Of a DNA stretch of 64,000 bases, positions 52,557 to 61,859 are shown piece after piece. The notes beneath the pieces are model-generated. The model had not been told where the DNA came from and searched no databases. It saw only the letters and a program-made list of their open reading frames with translations. A program made the position numbers and the translations under genes. This stretch comes from Bradyrhizobium sp. CSS354 (GTDB lineage: Bacteria > Pseudomonadota > Alphaproteobacteria > Rhizobiales > Xanthobacteraceae): positions 80,396 to 144,395 of the forward strand of contig NZ_JAACFU010000019.1 in NCBI RefSeq assembly GCF_029051725.1. The letters run 5' to 3'. Numbering within the stretch: position 1 is the first letter of the stretch; each line of letters begins with the position of its first letter.

Positions 52557-52683
52557 GGTGTGCTTACCTTCTTCGGGAAGAGGTTTGTGCCCCTATTTGT
52601 GTACTTGTTTCCCGCCGAAATGGCCAGCCAAGCCGCTGAAAATGCTGTGTATCGTTGTTTTTACTGGCGTTTTCCTGACTAAG

Positions 52684-52828
52684 CCTCTCCCCTTGTGGGA
52701 GAAGGTGGCGCGAAGCGCCGGATGAGGGGTTCTTTCTGCGAGTCCAACTGTCGTATGAATTCGCGGAGACAACCCCTCACCCCTCTCGCCGCTTTGCGGC
52801 GAGCCACCCTCTCCCACAAGGGGAGAGG
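52684..52828. repeat. Palindromic repeat unit with attR candidate
   Basis: CCTCTCCCCTTGTGGGAGA at 52684-52702 is an inverted copy of TCTCCCACAAGGGGAGAGG at 52810-52828, with inner GC-rich arms (GGCGCGAAGCGCC, CGCCGCTTTGCGGCG). Bases 52686-52705 are identical to 38281-38300, marking the right end of the element. Confidence 0.7.
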
Positions 52829-52835
52829 GTGATCA

Positions 52836-53096
52836 TCACCCGTATTTCAGCTTCATGAACAGGATGCCGCCGGCGAGCACCATGGTGATGGCGTTGGCGG
52901 CGACGAGGGGCGCATCGCCCGACAGCAGGCCGTAGACGAGCCAGAGCGCCAGCCCCAGCACCATGACCAGGAACATGCCGAGCGAAATATCGCCGGTGGA
53001 GCGGGTCTTCCACACTTTGATGGCTTGCGGCGCGTAGGCCACGGTGGTGCAGGTCGCGGCGGCAAAGCCGATCAGCTTGATCACAAAGGGGTCCAT
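52836..53096 (-). CDS. SemiSWEET/PQ-loop sugar transporter-like protein
   Basis: An 86-residue membrane protein with three helices and the SemiSWEET pattern: AYAPQAIKVWKTRSTGDISL (the PQ motif), then FLVMVLGLALWLVYGLL and NAITMVLAGGILFMKL. SemiSWEETs dimerise to form a sugar channel. ATG 53096 gives the family's usual short N-terminus; the frame extends further upstream. Confidence 0.87.
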   Translation of the reverse strand: MDPFVIKLIGFAAATCTTVAYAPQAIKVWKTRSTGDISLGMFLVMVLGLALWLVYGLLSGDAPLVAANAITMVLAGGILFMKLKYG

Positions 53097-53133
53097 GGCG
53101 GCTCTATAGCATTGATTCGACGATGGTCGCGCC

Positions 53134-54588
53134 TCAGGCACGCGCCGTCACGAGATCGCGATAGAGTGCGGCATAGTCACCGGCGCGGTTGCGCCAGGAC
53201 ACGTCGGTCGCAAGGCCGCTCAGTTGCAGCCGGCGCCAGGTCAGCTTGTCGTGGAAGGCGATGTTGGCCTTGCGCAGCGTGCCGGCGAGGGCATCCGCGG
53301 TCACTGGGCCAAACTTGAAGCCGGTGGCATCGTGGCCCGATTTATCGGCCTCGCCGATATCGACGATGGTATCCTCGAGGCCGCCGACGCGCGAGACGAT
53401 GGGCACGGCGCCGTAGCGCAGCGCGCAGAGCTGGGTCAGGCCGCACGGCTCGAACCGTGATGGCACGATGAGCGCGTCGGAGCCGGCCTGGATCAGATGT
53501 GCCATGATCTCGTCATAGCCGATCACGACCCCGATCCGGCCGGGGTTCGCCCGCGCAACGGCCTGATAGCGATCCTGCAGATCGCGGTCGCCGCTGCCGA
53601 GCAGCGCGAGCTGCATGCCTTCGCGCAAAATGGTCGGAATGGCCTCGAGCAGGAGATCGAGCCCCTTCTGCCAGGACAGGCGACTGATGACGCCGAGCAA
53701 CGGCGCTTCGTCCGAGGAATCCAGATTGAACTGTTGCTGGAGCACCGCCTTGTTCGCGGCCCGATGTGTGAGGTCCTCCGTGCCGAAGCGGTAGGCGATG
53801 TGCGGATCTTCTTGCGGATTCCAAACGGATACATCGATGCCGTTGAGGATGCCGCTCAGCACGTTGGCGCGGGCGCGAAGCAGACCGCCGAACCCCATGC
53901 CGCCCTCGTCGCTCTGGATCTCCTGCGCATAGGTCGGCGACACCGTGGTGATGCGATCGGCGAATTGCAGGCCGGCCTTCAAAAAACTGATGCCGCCGAA
54001 ATATTCGAGATCGTTGACGCCATAGGCGCGCCAGGGCAGGCCAATCGAACCGATCAGGTCGGGCGCGAACTTGCCCTGATAGGCCATGTTGTGGATGGTC
54101 ATCACGGTGGCCGGCCGCGGGCGGTTGTCGTAGTGCAGATAGGCTGGCGCGAGCCCGGCCTGCCAGTCATGGGCATGCACCACGTCGGGCACGAAGGCGG
54201 GCGCGAGGCCGTGGCCGATATCGGCCGCGATGCGCGAGAGCGCGGCGAACCGCACGCCATTGTCCGGCCAGTCCAAGCCTTCAGGCGTCACGTAGGGGTT
54301 GCCGGGCCGCGCGTAGAGATGCGGCACGTCGAGCACGAACAGCTCGAGGCCGTCATGCGAGCCGGCGAGCAGACGTCCGGGTCCGCCGAAATAATCCGGC
54401 CAGCGCCGGATTTCGTCGGCTCCCCCCAGCACCCGCATCACGTCGGGATAGCCCGGCATCAGCGTGCGCATCTCGACGCCATGCGCCTTCAGCGCGATCG
54501 GCAGCGCGCCCGCGACATCGGCGAGGCCGCCGGTCTTGACGATGGGATAGACTTCGGAGGCGACCGCGAGGACGCGAACAGGCGTCAT
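53134..54588 (-). CDS. glgA: Glycogen synthase (ADP-glucose dependent)
   Basis: A 484-residue GT5 glycosyltransferase that extends glycogen from ADP-glucose. The glucosyl-binding motif KTGGLADVAGALP (Lys18) is at the N-terminus; HAHDWQAGLAPAYLHY and a C-terminal PSRFEPCGLTQLCALRYG with the catalytic Glu follow. ATG 54588 overlaps the GlgC stop by 4 bases (ATGA), so the two are translated together. A longer frame reading upstream is only an overlap with glgC. Confidence 0.95.
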   Translation of the reverse strand: MTPVRVLAVASEVYPIVKTGGLADVAGALPIALKAHGVEMRTLMPGYPDVMRVLGGADEIRRWPDYFGGPGRLLAGSHDGLELFVLDVPHLYARPGNPYVTPEGLDWPDNGVRFAALSRIAADIGHGLAPAFVPDVVHAHDWQAGLAPAYLHYDNRPRPATVMTIHNMAYQGKFAPDLIGSIGLPWRAYGVNDLEYFGGISFLKAGLQFADRITTVSPTYAQEIQSDEGGMGFGGLLRARANVLSGILNGIDVSVWNPQEDPHIAYRFGTEDLTHRAANKAVLQQQFNLDSSDEAPLLGVISRLSWQKGLDLLLEAIPTILREGMQLALLGSGDRDLQDRYQAVARANPGRIGVVIGYDEIMAHLIQAGSDALIVPSRFEPCGLTQLCALRYGAVPIVSRVGGLEDTIVDIGEADKSGHDATGFKFGPVTADALAGTLRKANIAFHDKLTWRRLQLSGLATDVSWRNRAGDYAALYRDLVTARA

Positions 54589-55847
54589 GTATTGAGCCTG
54601 TCGAGCATCGGCTGGGTAATGAGCGAAATGCCCTGCTCGGTGGTGCGGAAGCGTCTTGCATCCAAATCGGGATCTTCGCCGACGACGAGCCCTTCCGGGA
54701 TCTCGACGCCGCGATCGATCACGACGTTCTTCAGGCGCGCGCCGCGGCCGACATTGACGTAGGGCATGATCACGGCGTTCTCGACATTGGCGTAGGAGTT
54801 GACGCGCACGCCGGTGAACAGCAGCGAGCGTCGCAGCGAGGCGCCGGAAATGATGCAACCGCCCGAGACCAGCGAGCTCACGGCCTGGCCGCGCCGGCTT
54901 TCCTCGTCGTGGACGAATTTTGCCGGCGGTGTGATCTCCGAATAGGACCAGATCGGCCAGGCGCTGTCGAACAAATCGAGCTCGGGCACCACGTCGGTGA
55001 GGTCGATATTGGCGGCCCAATAGGCGTCGACCGTGCCGACGTCGCGCCAATAAGCACGGGGGTCGCTACCGGAGCGGACGCAGGAGGTCGAGTATTGGTG
55101 CGCCATGGCGCGGCCGTTCTTGACGAGATAGGGGATGATGTCCTTGCCGAAATCGTGGTTGGAGTTCGGGTCCTCGGCGTCGCGCTTGAGCTCCTCGAAC
55201 AGGAATTTCGCGTCGAACACGTAGATGCCCATGCTGGCGAGCGAGACGTCCGGCTTGCCCGGCATAGGCGGCGGGTCTTTCGGTTTTTCCAGGAACTCTT
55301 TGATCCATCCGTTCTCGTCGATATGCATGATGCCGAAGCCGGAAGATTCCTGACGCGGCATCTCCAGGCAGCCGACGGTGACGTCGGCGCCGCTGTCGAC
55401 ATGCTGGCGCAGCATCACCTCGTAATCCATTTTATAGATATGGTCGCCGGCGAGAACCACGATGAAGCGGCAGGCGTGGGATTCGATGATGTCGATGTTC
55501 TGGTAGACCGCATCGGCCGTGCCGACGTACCACATGTTTTCGGAGACGCGCTGGCTCGCCGGGAGGATGTCGAAGCTCTCGTTGCGCTCGGGACGGAAGA
55601 AGTTCCAGCCCATCTGAAGGTGCCGGATCAGGCTGTGCGCCTTGTATTGGGTGGCCACCGCGATTCGACGGATGCCCGAGTTCACCGCGTTCGACAGTGC
55701 GAAATCGATGATGCGGGATTTTCCGCCGAAATAGACCGCGGGCTTGGCGCGCCGGTCGGTCAGCTCCAGCAGCCGGCTGCCGCGTCCGCCGGCCAGGACG
55801 AACGCCAGCGCCTGACGGGCAAGCGGCTCGGGTCTCGCGGCACTCAT
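54585..55847 (-). CDS. glgC: Glucose-1-phosphate adenylyltransferase
   Basis: A 420-residue enzyme making ADP-glucose from ATP and glucose-1-phosphate, the committed step of glycogen synthesis. Substrate loop AGGRGSRLLELTDRRAKPAV (residues about 19-38), FGGKSRIIDFALSN, and the left-handed beta-helix repeats near the C-terminus. GGGAGAATGAC precedes the ATG. The glgC-glgA pair is a minimal glycogen operon, regulated by metabolites in related bacteria. Confidence 0.96.
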   Translation of the reverse strand: MSAARPEPLARQALAFVLAGGRGSRLLELTDRRAKPAVYFGGKSRIIDFALSNAVNSGIRRIAVATQYKAHSLIRHLQMGWNFFRPERNESFDILPASQRVSENMWYVGTADAVYQNIDIIESHACRFIVVLAGDHIYKMDYEVMLRQHVDSGADVTVGCLEMPRQESSGFGIMHIDENGWIKEFLEKPKDPPPMPGKPDVSLASMGIYVFDAKFLFEELKRDAEDPNSNHDFGKDIIPYLVKNGRAMAHQYSTSCVRSGSDPRAYWRDVGTVDAYWAANIDLTDVVPELDLFDSAWPIWSYSEITPPAKFVHDEESRRGQAVSSLVSGGCIISGASLRRSLLFTGVRVNSYANVENAVIMPYVNVGRGARLKNVVIDRGVEIPEGLVVGEDPDLDARRFRTTEQGISLITQPMLDRLNT

Positions 55848-56192
55848 GTCATTCTCCCACAACTCTGGCGCTCGCGAGAAGCCTCCCGGCCGCGCACATT
55901 TGGAACCGATAGTAACGGCACGGATAGTAAATCGGGAAGGTGGTTGTTGGTTGCGAATGCGCCGGAAGCTTAATGCTTTGCCGCGGTGATCGGGCCCCAG
56001 GCACCGTCTTGCTGGTGTCACACGCGGCGAGGTGGTCGAGCCCGTCGGGTACCGGTTGATCACAATGGAGGCATGCGTCTTGTGCGGTGCACGCAAAATC
56101 GAGGCCGAATTTCTGGCTTTGACCTTGCGCCAGGATGCCCGATCATGGGCTGCGTCCATGTCCAAGCAAAATGTCAGACAGGGAGTAAGACG
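55848..56192. other. Divergent promoter region of glgC and the Gly/Tyr-rich gene
   Basis: A non-coding stretch with a direct repeat GATAGTAA (about 55907 and 55923) near the glgC side. No clear sigma70 hexamers were found. Confidence 0.4.
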
Positions 56193-56663
56193 ATGACGAT
56201 CTGGAAAACGGCAATCGCCTGTTCGCTGGCCGGCGCGGTGATGGCCGGCCAAGTCGAGCGGGCCGCCGCGGGCCCGATGCCGACAAATGTCGCGACCATG
56301 AAGGCCGCGGTCGGCGATGATGTCACGCAGGTGTATTGGCGCGGCCGAGGTTTTGGATGGGGTATTGGCGGCCTCGCAGCCGGCGCGATCATCGGCAGCG
56401 CCATCGCCAGCAGCGCCTATGGCTACGGCTACTATGGCGGTGGTCCATATTACGGCGGCTACGGATATCCGGGGCCGGCTTACGGCTATGCGCCTGCCTA
56501 TTATGGCGGCTATGGACCGAGTTACGCCTATGGACCGGGCTACGGTTATGGCGGCTATTACGCGCGTCCGCGCTATTACGGCTATCGCGCCTATCGTCCA
56601 TATTACGGTCCGCGGTACGGCTACTACCGGCCGTACCGGGCCTATCACCGCGCGTATTGGTGA
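56193..56663 (+). CDS. Exported Gly/Tyr-rich protein
   Basis: A 156-residue exported protein with a signal sequence (MTIWKTAIACSLAGAVMA) and a Gly-Tyr-Tyr-rich repetitive tail of about 85 residues (many GYGYYGG/YYGGYGP units) after a short helix GIGGLAAGAIIGSAIASS. Such proteins are common in Bradyrhizobium and are thought to be outer-membrane or wall-associated, but their function is unknown. GGGAGT precedes the ATG. Confidence 0.78.
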   Translation: MTIWKTAIACSLAGAVMAGQVERAAAGPMPTNVATMKAAVGDDVTQVYWRGRGFGWGIGGLAAGAIIGSAIASSAYGYGYYGGGPYYGGYGYPGPAYGYAPAYYGGYGPSYAYGPGYGYGGYYARPRYYGYRAYRPYYGPRYGYYRPYRAYHRAYW

Positions 56664-56667
56664 TCGA

Positions 56668-56871
56668 TCAAACGGGTGGACCCGCACGCCGCAGGTCGAC
56701 GATACTGAAAAGATTTGAGGGCCGCTGTACGCAAGCGGCCCGATCGGCTTGCGCGCGTTGAACCCGGTGATGCGGCACGACGAGCCGGCCATGCCCGCCC
56801 GCGACAATGCCGATGCAGATCGCGGCGATGATCGCGATCTCGATGCACCATTCGAGCGGTCCCGAGCTCAT
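56668..56871 (-). CDS. Single-helix small membrane protein (67 aa)
   Basis: Begins MSSGPLEWCIEIAIIAAICI with one hydrophobic helix and an Arg-rich tail. Its start overlaps the stop of the 59-residue membrane protein (ATGA), so the two are translated as a pair. Function is unknown. Confidence 0.6.
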   Translation of the reverse strand: MSSGPLEWCIEIAIIAAICIGIVAGGHGRLVVPHHRVQRAQADRAACVQRPSNLFSIVDLRRAGPPV

Positions 56872-57047
56872 GGCAGCGCGATGGTGTTGGTAAGATCGAA
56901 CTCGGACAGGCCCGGGCCGCGGCACGCGAGGTAGATGGCGAGGAGGAAGATGCGGCTGAGGACGGTGACGCCTAATATGACCCTCACGTCGTAATGACGA
57001 ATGGCAAACGCGAGAGGCGGGATCGCCAAATGTTTTATAATGCTCAT
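56868..57047 (-). CDS. Small membrane protein resembling the Pmp3/YqaE family (59 aa)
   Basis: Begins MSIIKHLAIPPLAFAIRHYD and has a second helix VILGVTVLSRIFLLAIYLAC. The 'PPLA' plus two-helix hairpin resembles Pmp3/YqaE stress-related membrane peptides. AAGGAG is ideally placed before the ATG. It is followed by a second coupled membrane protein. Confidence 0.65.
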   Translation of the reverse strand: MSIIKHLAIPPLAFAIRHYDVRVILGVTVLSRIFLLAIYLACRGPGLSEFDLTNTIALP

Positions 57048-57178
57048 GGCTAACTCCTTGCCAAAATTCAGGCATCGACTGCCTGTCGACTGAAATGACA
57101 GCGTGATGAAAAGGCCGTCCGACGCCTTCGGCGTCTCTAAATGGACAGGCCAATGCTAGTGCCGGCGCAGGGCGCAGG

Positions 57179-57219
57179 TCTTTATCGTGTCCTTACATTT
57201 GGCTGAGCTTTCCCTTAAG
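57179..57219 (+). promoter_or_regulatory. Four 11-bp-phased repeats upstream of the regulator
   Basis: TCTTTATC (57179), TCCTTACA (57190), GGCTGAGC (57201) and CCCTTAAG (57212) start exactly 11 bases apart. They resemble, in the same order, the array at 61612-61652. They lie 28-68 bases before the likely GTG start of the regulator, the position expected for autoregulation. Confidence 0.6.
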
Positions 57220-57246
57220 ATGGGGGAGCATCCGGGGGTCGGAGCC

Positions 57247-60200
57247 GTGCGTACAGACGCGCTTGCCTTTGGTGAATTCCGCCTCGACCGTGCCAACGCG
57301 CTATTATGGCGAGGCGGGGAGCGGATCGCGTTGGCCCCGAAGCCATTCGAGGTTCTTTGCCATCTTGTCGGTCGGCCCGGTGAACTCGTCACCAAGGAAG
57401 AGTTGCTCGACGCGGTCTGGTCCGATCTGCACGTCAGCGAGTCGAGCCTCGCCGTTGCCGTGAACGCGCTACGCTCGGTGCTCGGCGACGACAGACAATC
57501 TCCCAACTACATCGAGACGGTCACGCGGCGCGGCTATCGCTTCATTGCGCCGGTCGCGACCGCCGAATTGCCCGCGATCGAGCGGGCGGCCGAAGAGGAG
57601 GCGGCGTCCGCCACGGAGCAGGTGGTCGATCGACGCCGGCACTGGAGGGTCGGACGCACCGGGGCACTCGATACGCTGGACGAGGCGCTGCAACTCGCTC
57701 GTACCGGACAGCGTCAGGTCGTCTTCATCACGGGCGAGGCCGGGATCGGCAAGACCACCCTCTTGCAAATGACGCTCGACAGGATGAACCAGCATGGACT
57801 GAGCGTGCTGCACTGTAGTTGCAACGAGTTGTTCGGCACCCATGAGGCCTTTCTTCCGCTGATCGGAGCGCTGAACGAGTGCTGCCGTCGAACCGATGGA
57901 GCATCGCTGCTGACTGCGATACGCGAGCACGCGCCGACCTGGCTCGCGCAAATGCCCGGATTCCTCGGCGAAGCAGACCGGGCCGCATTCCAGCATGAGG
58001 TCTTCGGCGCAACCCGGGAGCGCATGCTGCGGGAATTTGCCGATCTCATGGAGCATCTCGCCGTCAGCCGACCATGGGTGATCATCCTGGAAGATCTGCA
58101 TTGGAGCGACTTCGCCACCGTGGATGTGCTCTCCCGGCTTGCGCGCCGGGATCGGAGGGCTTCTATCCTCGTGCTGGCCACCTATCGGCCGATGGAAGTC
58201 GCCGTCGGCGGACATCCTATCCGTGCGGTTCACCAGGACTTGCGGATTCACGGACACGCCACCGAGCTCGCGCTCGATCGGCTGACCGGCACCGACGTCG
58301 AACGCTATCTTTCGCTGCGCTTCAACTCGGCCGATTTCGCCAGCGAGCTGGTCGAGCGCATCTTCGCGCGAACCGGCGGCCATCCTCTGTTCGTGTCGTC
58401 TCTGCTCGATCATCTCGTCGCGCAAGGCGCGCTGGTCGAGCACGAATTGGGCTGGCGGCTGGTCAGCGAAGACGCGGCCTCGCATGACAGCATGCCGCGC
58501 GATCTGGAAGGAATGATCAAGCAGCAGATCGATCACCTCACCGTGGATGAGCGCTGCCTGCTCGAGGTCGCCAGTGCGGCGGGAGCGGAGTTTTCCGCGC
58601 TCCATATCGCCGGTGCGCTGGAGCGTCCTGTGCTGGATGTCGAGCAGATGTGCGAGGACCTGGCGCGGACCGATCGCATTATTGTCGTTGCCGGCATGAC
58701 TGAGTGGCCGAACGGAGGTGTCTCCGGTCGCTATGCGTTCCAGCACGCGCTTTACCAGGAGATCCTCTACCAGCGGCTCGCGCCGGCGCGCCGCATGAAA
58801 ACCCATGCGCTGCTTGGGGCGGGGCTTGAGCAGGGCTATGGGCCGCAGGCTGGGGAGATCGCCGCCATTATTGCGCGCCACTTCGAACTGGGCCGCAATT
58901 TCCCGAAAGCGATGCATTATTTGGGCGCGGCGGCCGAGGGTTCGGCGCGAAGGTTCAGCACACGCGAGGCCGCCAACTACCTGTCCCGCGCTTTGGAGCT
59001 GGTGCCGCATCTGCCGCCGGAGTTTCGGGTGACGACACGTCTGAAGTTGCTGCTGCAGCGCGCCTGGGCCTGGCGGGCTAGTGGAGATTTCCTGAATTCC
59101 CTGCAGGATCTCAGCGCGGTCGTCGCGCACGCGGCGGAGAACGGGCACGTGCGCGAAGAGGTGAACGCACTGGTCGATCTCAGCAGATTCTGTCTTTACG
59201 TCGATCGACGCCAGAGCCTGCCTGTGGCCGAACAGGCCCTTGTCAAGAGCAGGGCGATCGACGACGCCGCGTTCAGCGCGCTGGTCCAGGGGAACGTAGC
59301 CAATTTGAAGCTGATGCTCCGCGGCTGGGACCGCGAGAATGCGGACCTTGCCGAGCGTGCGTCAGCACTGATCACCGGAGAGCAAGATCTGAGCATGCGG
59401 CTGCGACGCTGCTCGATGGAGATGGTGCTGGAGTTCCTGCGCGCGAATTATCCGGCCTGCTGCGATGCGACGAGCCGGGGAAAGGAGCTCGCCCGCCTGG
59501 TGGGTGACGTCTATCTGTTCGTACTCTATGAATCGGTCGAGGCGTTTGCCCAGATTTATCACGGTGAATGGGGCCAGGCGCAACGAAACCTCGTCTCCGC
59601 GTTGGCTATCTCGGAGCGGAATGCAAATCCGCAGGCCGTCGCGCTGTGTCATCTCGCGATCGGATGGCTGTATTCGGAGGCGGAGGAATATGGCAGCGCG
59701 TCACGGCGTGCGGAGGATGCGCTCGGCCCGATGATCGAGGCCAATCCGTTCACCTTCTTCGTTGGCAGGAATTTGCTGGCGCGAGCTTATGTCAGGATGG
59801 GCGACCTGACTCGGGCGCGGCAGCATCTCGATGCGATGGAGCGCCGAATGGAGGTCGATCGGGTGCCGATGGAGTCGCTGGTCATCCCCCATTATATGCT
59901 AACTTGCTGCGACTATTGGATCGCGATCGGCGATCTGGACCGCGCCCAGAGTTCGGCCCGCCAGTTTCATGAGGTGACGAGCGCGGCGCCCGACCGGCCG
60001 TTTCTCGCGCTGTGCTACGAGGCCATGGCGAGAATTGCGATCCTGAAGCAGGATGCGCAACTCGCCGGACAGCATTTGTCGACGGCCATTTCGATCGTCC
60101 GCCATGCCAGGTTGCCGCATGCCAGCTGGCGGGTTTATCGCACGACAGCGGTGCTCTATGGGAGCCTTGGACAAGCGCAAAGGGCTGCCAAGTGGCGGGG

Positions 60201-60318
60201 CCGCTCCTGCCAGGTGATCGCATCGCTGGCAGGGACGCTTGATCCCGGCGATCCGCTGCGGTCGGCATCATTATTCGACGCAGGCCGGCACACCGGGCCC
60301 GACATTGCGGGACGGTGA
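57247..60318 (+). CDS. Winged-helix/ATPase/TPR transcriptional regulator
   Basis: A 1023-residue regulator. The N-terminal OmpR/PhoB-type winged-helix domain spans about residues 8-105 (FGEFRLDRANALLWRGGE at its start, VNALRSVLGDD and NYIETVTRRGYRFIAPV at its end). An AAA/STAND-type ATPase follows (Walker A GEAGIGKTTLLQ with Lys169, Walker B WVIILEDLHW near 279-287). The C-terminal half has TPR-like helical repeats. I chose GTG 57247 because GGAG precedes it and the operator-like repeats lie upstream; the frame is open from GTG 57187. Large regulators of this type sense a ligand through the C-terminal half. Confidence 0.85.
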   Translation: MRTDALAFGEFRLDRANALLWRGGERIALAPKPFEVLCHLVGRPGELVTKEELLDAVWSDLHVSESSLAVAVNALRSVLGDDRQSPNYIETVTRRGYRFIAPVATAELPAIERAAEEEAASATEQVVDRRRHWRVGRTGALDTLDEALQLARTGQRQVVFITGEAGIGKTTLLQMTLDRMNQHGLSVLHCSCNELFGTHEAFLPLIGALNECCRRTDGASLLTAIREHAPTWLAQMPGFLGEADRAAFQHEVFGATRERMLREFADLMEHLAVSRPWVIILEDLHWSDFATVDVLSRLARRDRRASILVLATYRPMEVAVGGHPIRAVHQDLRIHGHATELALDRLTGTDVERYLSLRFNSADFASELVERIFARTGGHPLFVSSLLDHLVAQGALVEHELGWRLVSEDAASHDSMPRDLEGMIKQQIDHLTVDERCLLEVASAAGAEFSALHIAGALERPVLDVEQMCEDLARTDRIIVVAGMTEWPNGGVSGRYAFQHALYQEILYQRLAPARRMKTHALLGAGLEQGYGPQAGEIAAIIARHFELGRNFPKAMHYLGAAAEGSARRFSTREAANYLSRALELVPHLPPEFRVTTRLKLLLQRAWAWRASGDFLNSLQDLSAVVAHAAENGHVREEVNALVDLSRFCLYVDRRQSLPVAEQALVKSRAIDDAAFSALVQGNVANLKLMLRGWDRENADLAERASALITGEQDLSMRLRRCSMEMVLEFLRANYPACCDATSRGKELARLVGDVYLFVLYESVEAFAQIYHGEWGQAQRNLVSALAISERNANPQAVALCHLAIGWLYSEAEEYGSASRRAEDALGPMIEANPFTFFVGRNLLARAYVRMGDLTRARQHLDAMERRMEVDRVPMESLVIPHYMLTCCDYWIAIGDLDRAQSSARQFHEVTSAAPDRPFLALCYEAMARIAILKQDAQLAGQHLSTAISIVRHARLPHASWRVYRTTAVLYGSLGQAQRAAKWRGRSCQVIASLAGTLDPGDPLRSASLFDAGRHTGPDIAGR

Positions 60319-60323
60319 TCGGC

Positions 60324-61418
60324 TCAATCCGGCAGGTCCGCGATCTCTCGCGGTTCTCCGGGCCGTTGCTTGACCCTGAATTGGTTTTGCTGCTGCCGCA
60401 GCGTGCGGGAGGCCCTGTAGGCATCCCTGCGCAACCGCATGATCGAGCCGAGCGGCTGATGCGCGGCGAGACATCGCCATGGATCGAACGAAAGCACCTC
60501 GTCGGAATAGACGCGACGCGCTGGGCTGTCGGCGGTCTGGCGCGGAAGCGTGATCTTGCCGAGTGCTTCCGGCGGCGCGACGTCTTCGGGCCAGTCGATC
60601 GAGGCATCTTCGATCGGTGTTCGCTCCAGGTCGGTGCAGAGCTGGGCAAACAGTTCGTACTCGGCCGCATTGTCCTTGAAGAAGGCAGCGACGCTGTTCA
60701 GCACGGCATCATCGGCATCGTGGCAGGGCTGGCCGGTGAGTTGGCGAACCGAGGCCGAGATCGGCACCAGGCGAAGCCTTGCGATATAATCACCAAACCG
60801 CAATGCTCCCTCCGTGTGAAAGGTTTCGCCGAGAATGTTGCTGCCGGCATCACCGAGCGCTTTCAAGACGATCGGGATCGGAATGCCTGTTCTGTCCGAT
60901 GCGGCGACCAGCACGCGCGCGAGAAAGCCTATGGGTACGTACGCCAGATCAGGCAGGAACAGGGTGCGCTCGACCTTGTGCTGTGCGCGCATATAGGCCA
61001 TCGCATCCGCGAAATAGCTGGGGTGATTGACGAGCAGGAGATCCTGGTTCGTCGTATCGTCGTCGCCGAGCGCCTTAGCCCCAGTCACGCCCAGGACCTT
61101 GATGGCAAACCCCCGTGGCGAACGTACGCGATCGCTCCTGTTGAATGCGGTGGAGAGGCGGACGATGATCGGGAAGTGGCCAGCCTGCTTGAACAGGCCC
61201 TGGCGCAGGTGATCCGGCAAATCGTCGTAGACGATCAGCTCGCCGCGGAGATAACCGGCGCCCTTGGCGTGCTGCTGCCGGGTCCCATGCTTGTCGTTGT
61301 GAAAAGTGCGGGCGCTCGTCCGCGAGATCGAGGCAACGATCGCCTCGACGGCCGCAGCTTCCTCCGGCTGGATTTGTTCGACGGACGGATCGTAACGAAG
61401 ATACTGACTGGCTGACAT
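60324..61418 (-). CDS. Catalase-like heme-protein family member (y4iL/SrpA-like)
   Basis: A 364-residue catalase-fold protein. The distal-His region is HAKGAG (His50) in TRQQHAKGAGYLRGELIV, followed by IIVRLSTAFNRSDRVRSPRGFAIKV and LLVNHPSYFADAMAY. The proximal region lacks the RxFxYxDTQ tyrosine motif of true catalases. The family binds heme; some members may have peroxidase-like activity, but the role is unknown. GGAG precedes ATG 61418; the frame extends further upstream. It is divergent from the CmcJ-type gene, and the array 61612-61652 lies between them. Confidence 0.87.
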   Translation of the reverse strand: MSASQYLRYDPSVEQIQPEEAAAVEAIVASISRTSARTFHNDKHGTRQQHAKGAGYLRGELIVYDDLPDHLRQGLFKQAGHFPIIVRLSTAFNRSDRVRSPRGFAIKVLGVTGAKALGDDDTTNQDLLLVNHPSYFADAMAYMRAQHKVERTLFLPDLAYVPIGFLARVLVAASDRTGIPIPIVLKALGDAGSNILGETFHTEGALRFGDYIARLRLVPISASVRQLTGQPCHDADDAVLNSVAAFFKDNAAEYELFAQLCTDLERTPIEDASIDWPEDVAPPEALGKITLPRQTADSPARRVYSDEVLSFDPWRCLAAHQPLGSIMRLRRDAYRASRTLRQQQNQFRVKQRPGEPREIADLPD

Positions 61419-61611
61419 GGCGCTGATCTCCAGCCCGAAGGTCGCCTTCCCATTGCAAGCGTCGACGGCCGCAGGGCGCATCACTGTAAGCCCGTCCAGT
61501 CGGGATCGGCAATCCAAGAGCGGGCTGCGTTTGCCTGGACAAGCCGGGAATGAGGCATCCTGCTACCGACGAGATCACAGGATCGATGCTAGGCCGATGG
61601 CGGCTCGTAAG

Positions 61612-61652
61612 TCCTTATGAGCTCCTTATGTTGTCCTGATGTTTTCCTTAAG
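61612..61652. promoter_or_regulatory. Four 11-bp-phased repeats between the catalase-like and CmcJ-like genes
   Basis: TCCTTATG (61612), TCCTTATG (61623), TCCTGATG (61634) and TCCTTAAG (61645) start exactly 11 bases apart. OmpR/PhoB-type regulators bind such phased direct repeats. The related array before the regulator at 57179-57219 suggests that the regulator is the binder. Confidence 0.65.
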
Positions 61653-61859
61653 GCCGGTCGGACGAGGCACGAGATATCACAAGGCTCTCAAGCATCCGTG
61701 AAGCGGATGGAGCGCATTCCAACCCGACAGGACTCCGCGAAACGTTCGTTCTGCGTTTCATGCCGACGACAAAACCCGCATTGCTATTTGCACGACCTCC
61801 CTTGCGTCACGCCCGGCCCCCTCAAAAATCATCCAGACGACCACATCGGGAGACCGGCC

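Larger units (their letters stand above)
38281..52705. mobile_element. 14.4-kb integrative element
   Basis: A tyrosine recombinase at the right end (51237-52556), a replication-initiator-like gene with internal repeats, and a run of element-type small genes lie between two identical 20-bp direct repeats (38281-38300 and 52686-52705). Outside the right repeat the sequence continues as a complete palindromic repeat unit, while the left copy is cut short. Joining the flanks would restore one symmetric unit, which supports insertion into that repeat. No conjugation or capsid genes are present, so it is a small integrative element, perhaps mobilised by a helper. Boundaries are inferred. Confidence 0.6.

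Noticed and set aside
57469..59148. 559-codon minus-strand open frame opposite the regulator
   Set aside because: Shadow of the large regulator gene.
61617..61859. N-terminal extension of the CmcJ-like gene
   Set aside because: The upstream part contains the operator array, lacks family similarity and has no better ribosome site.
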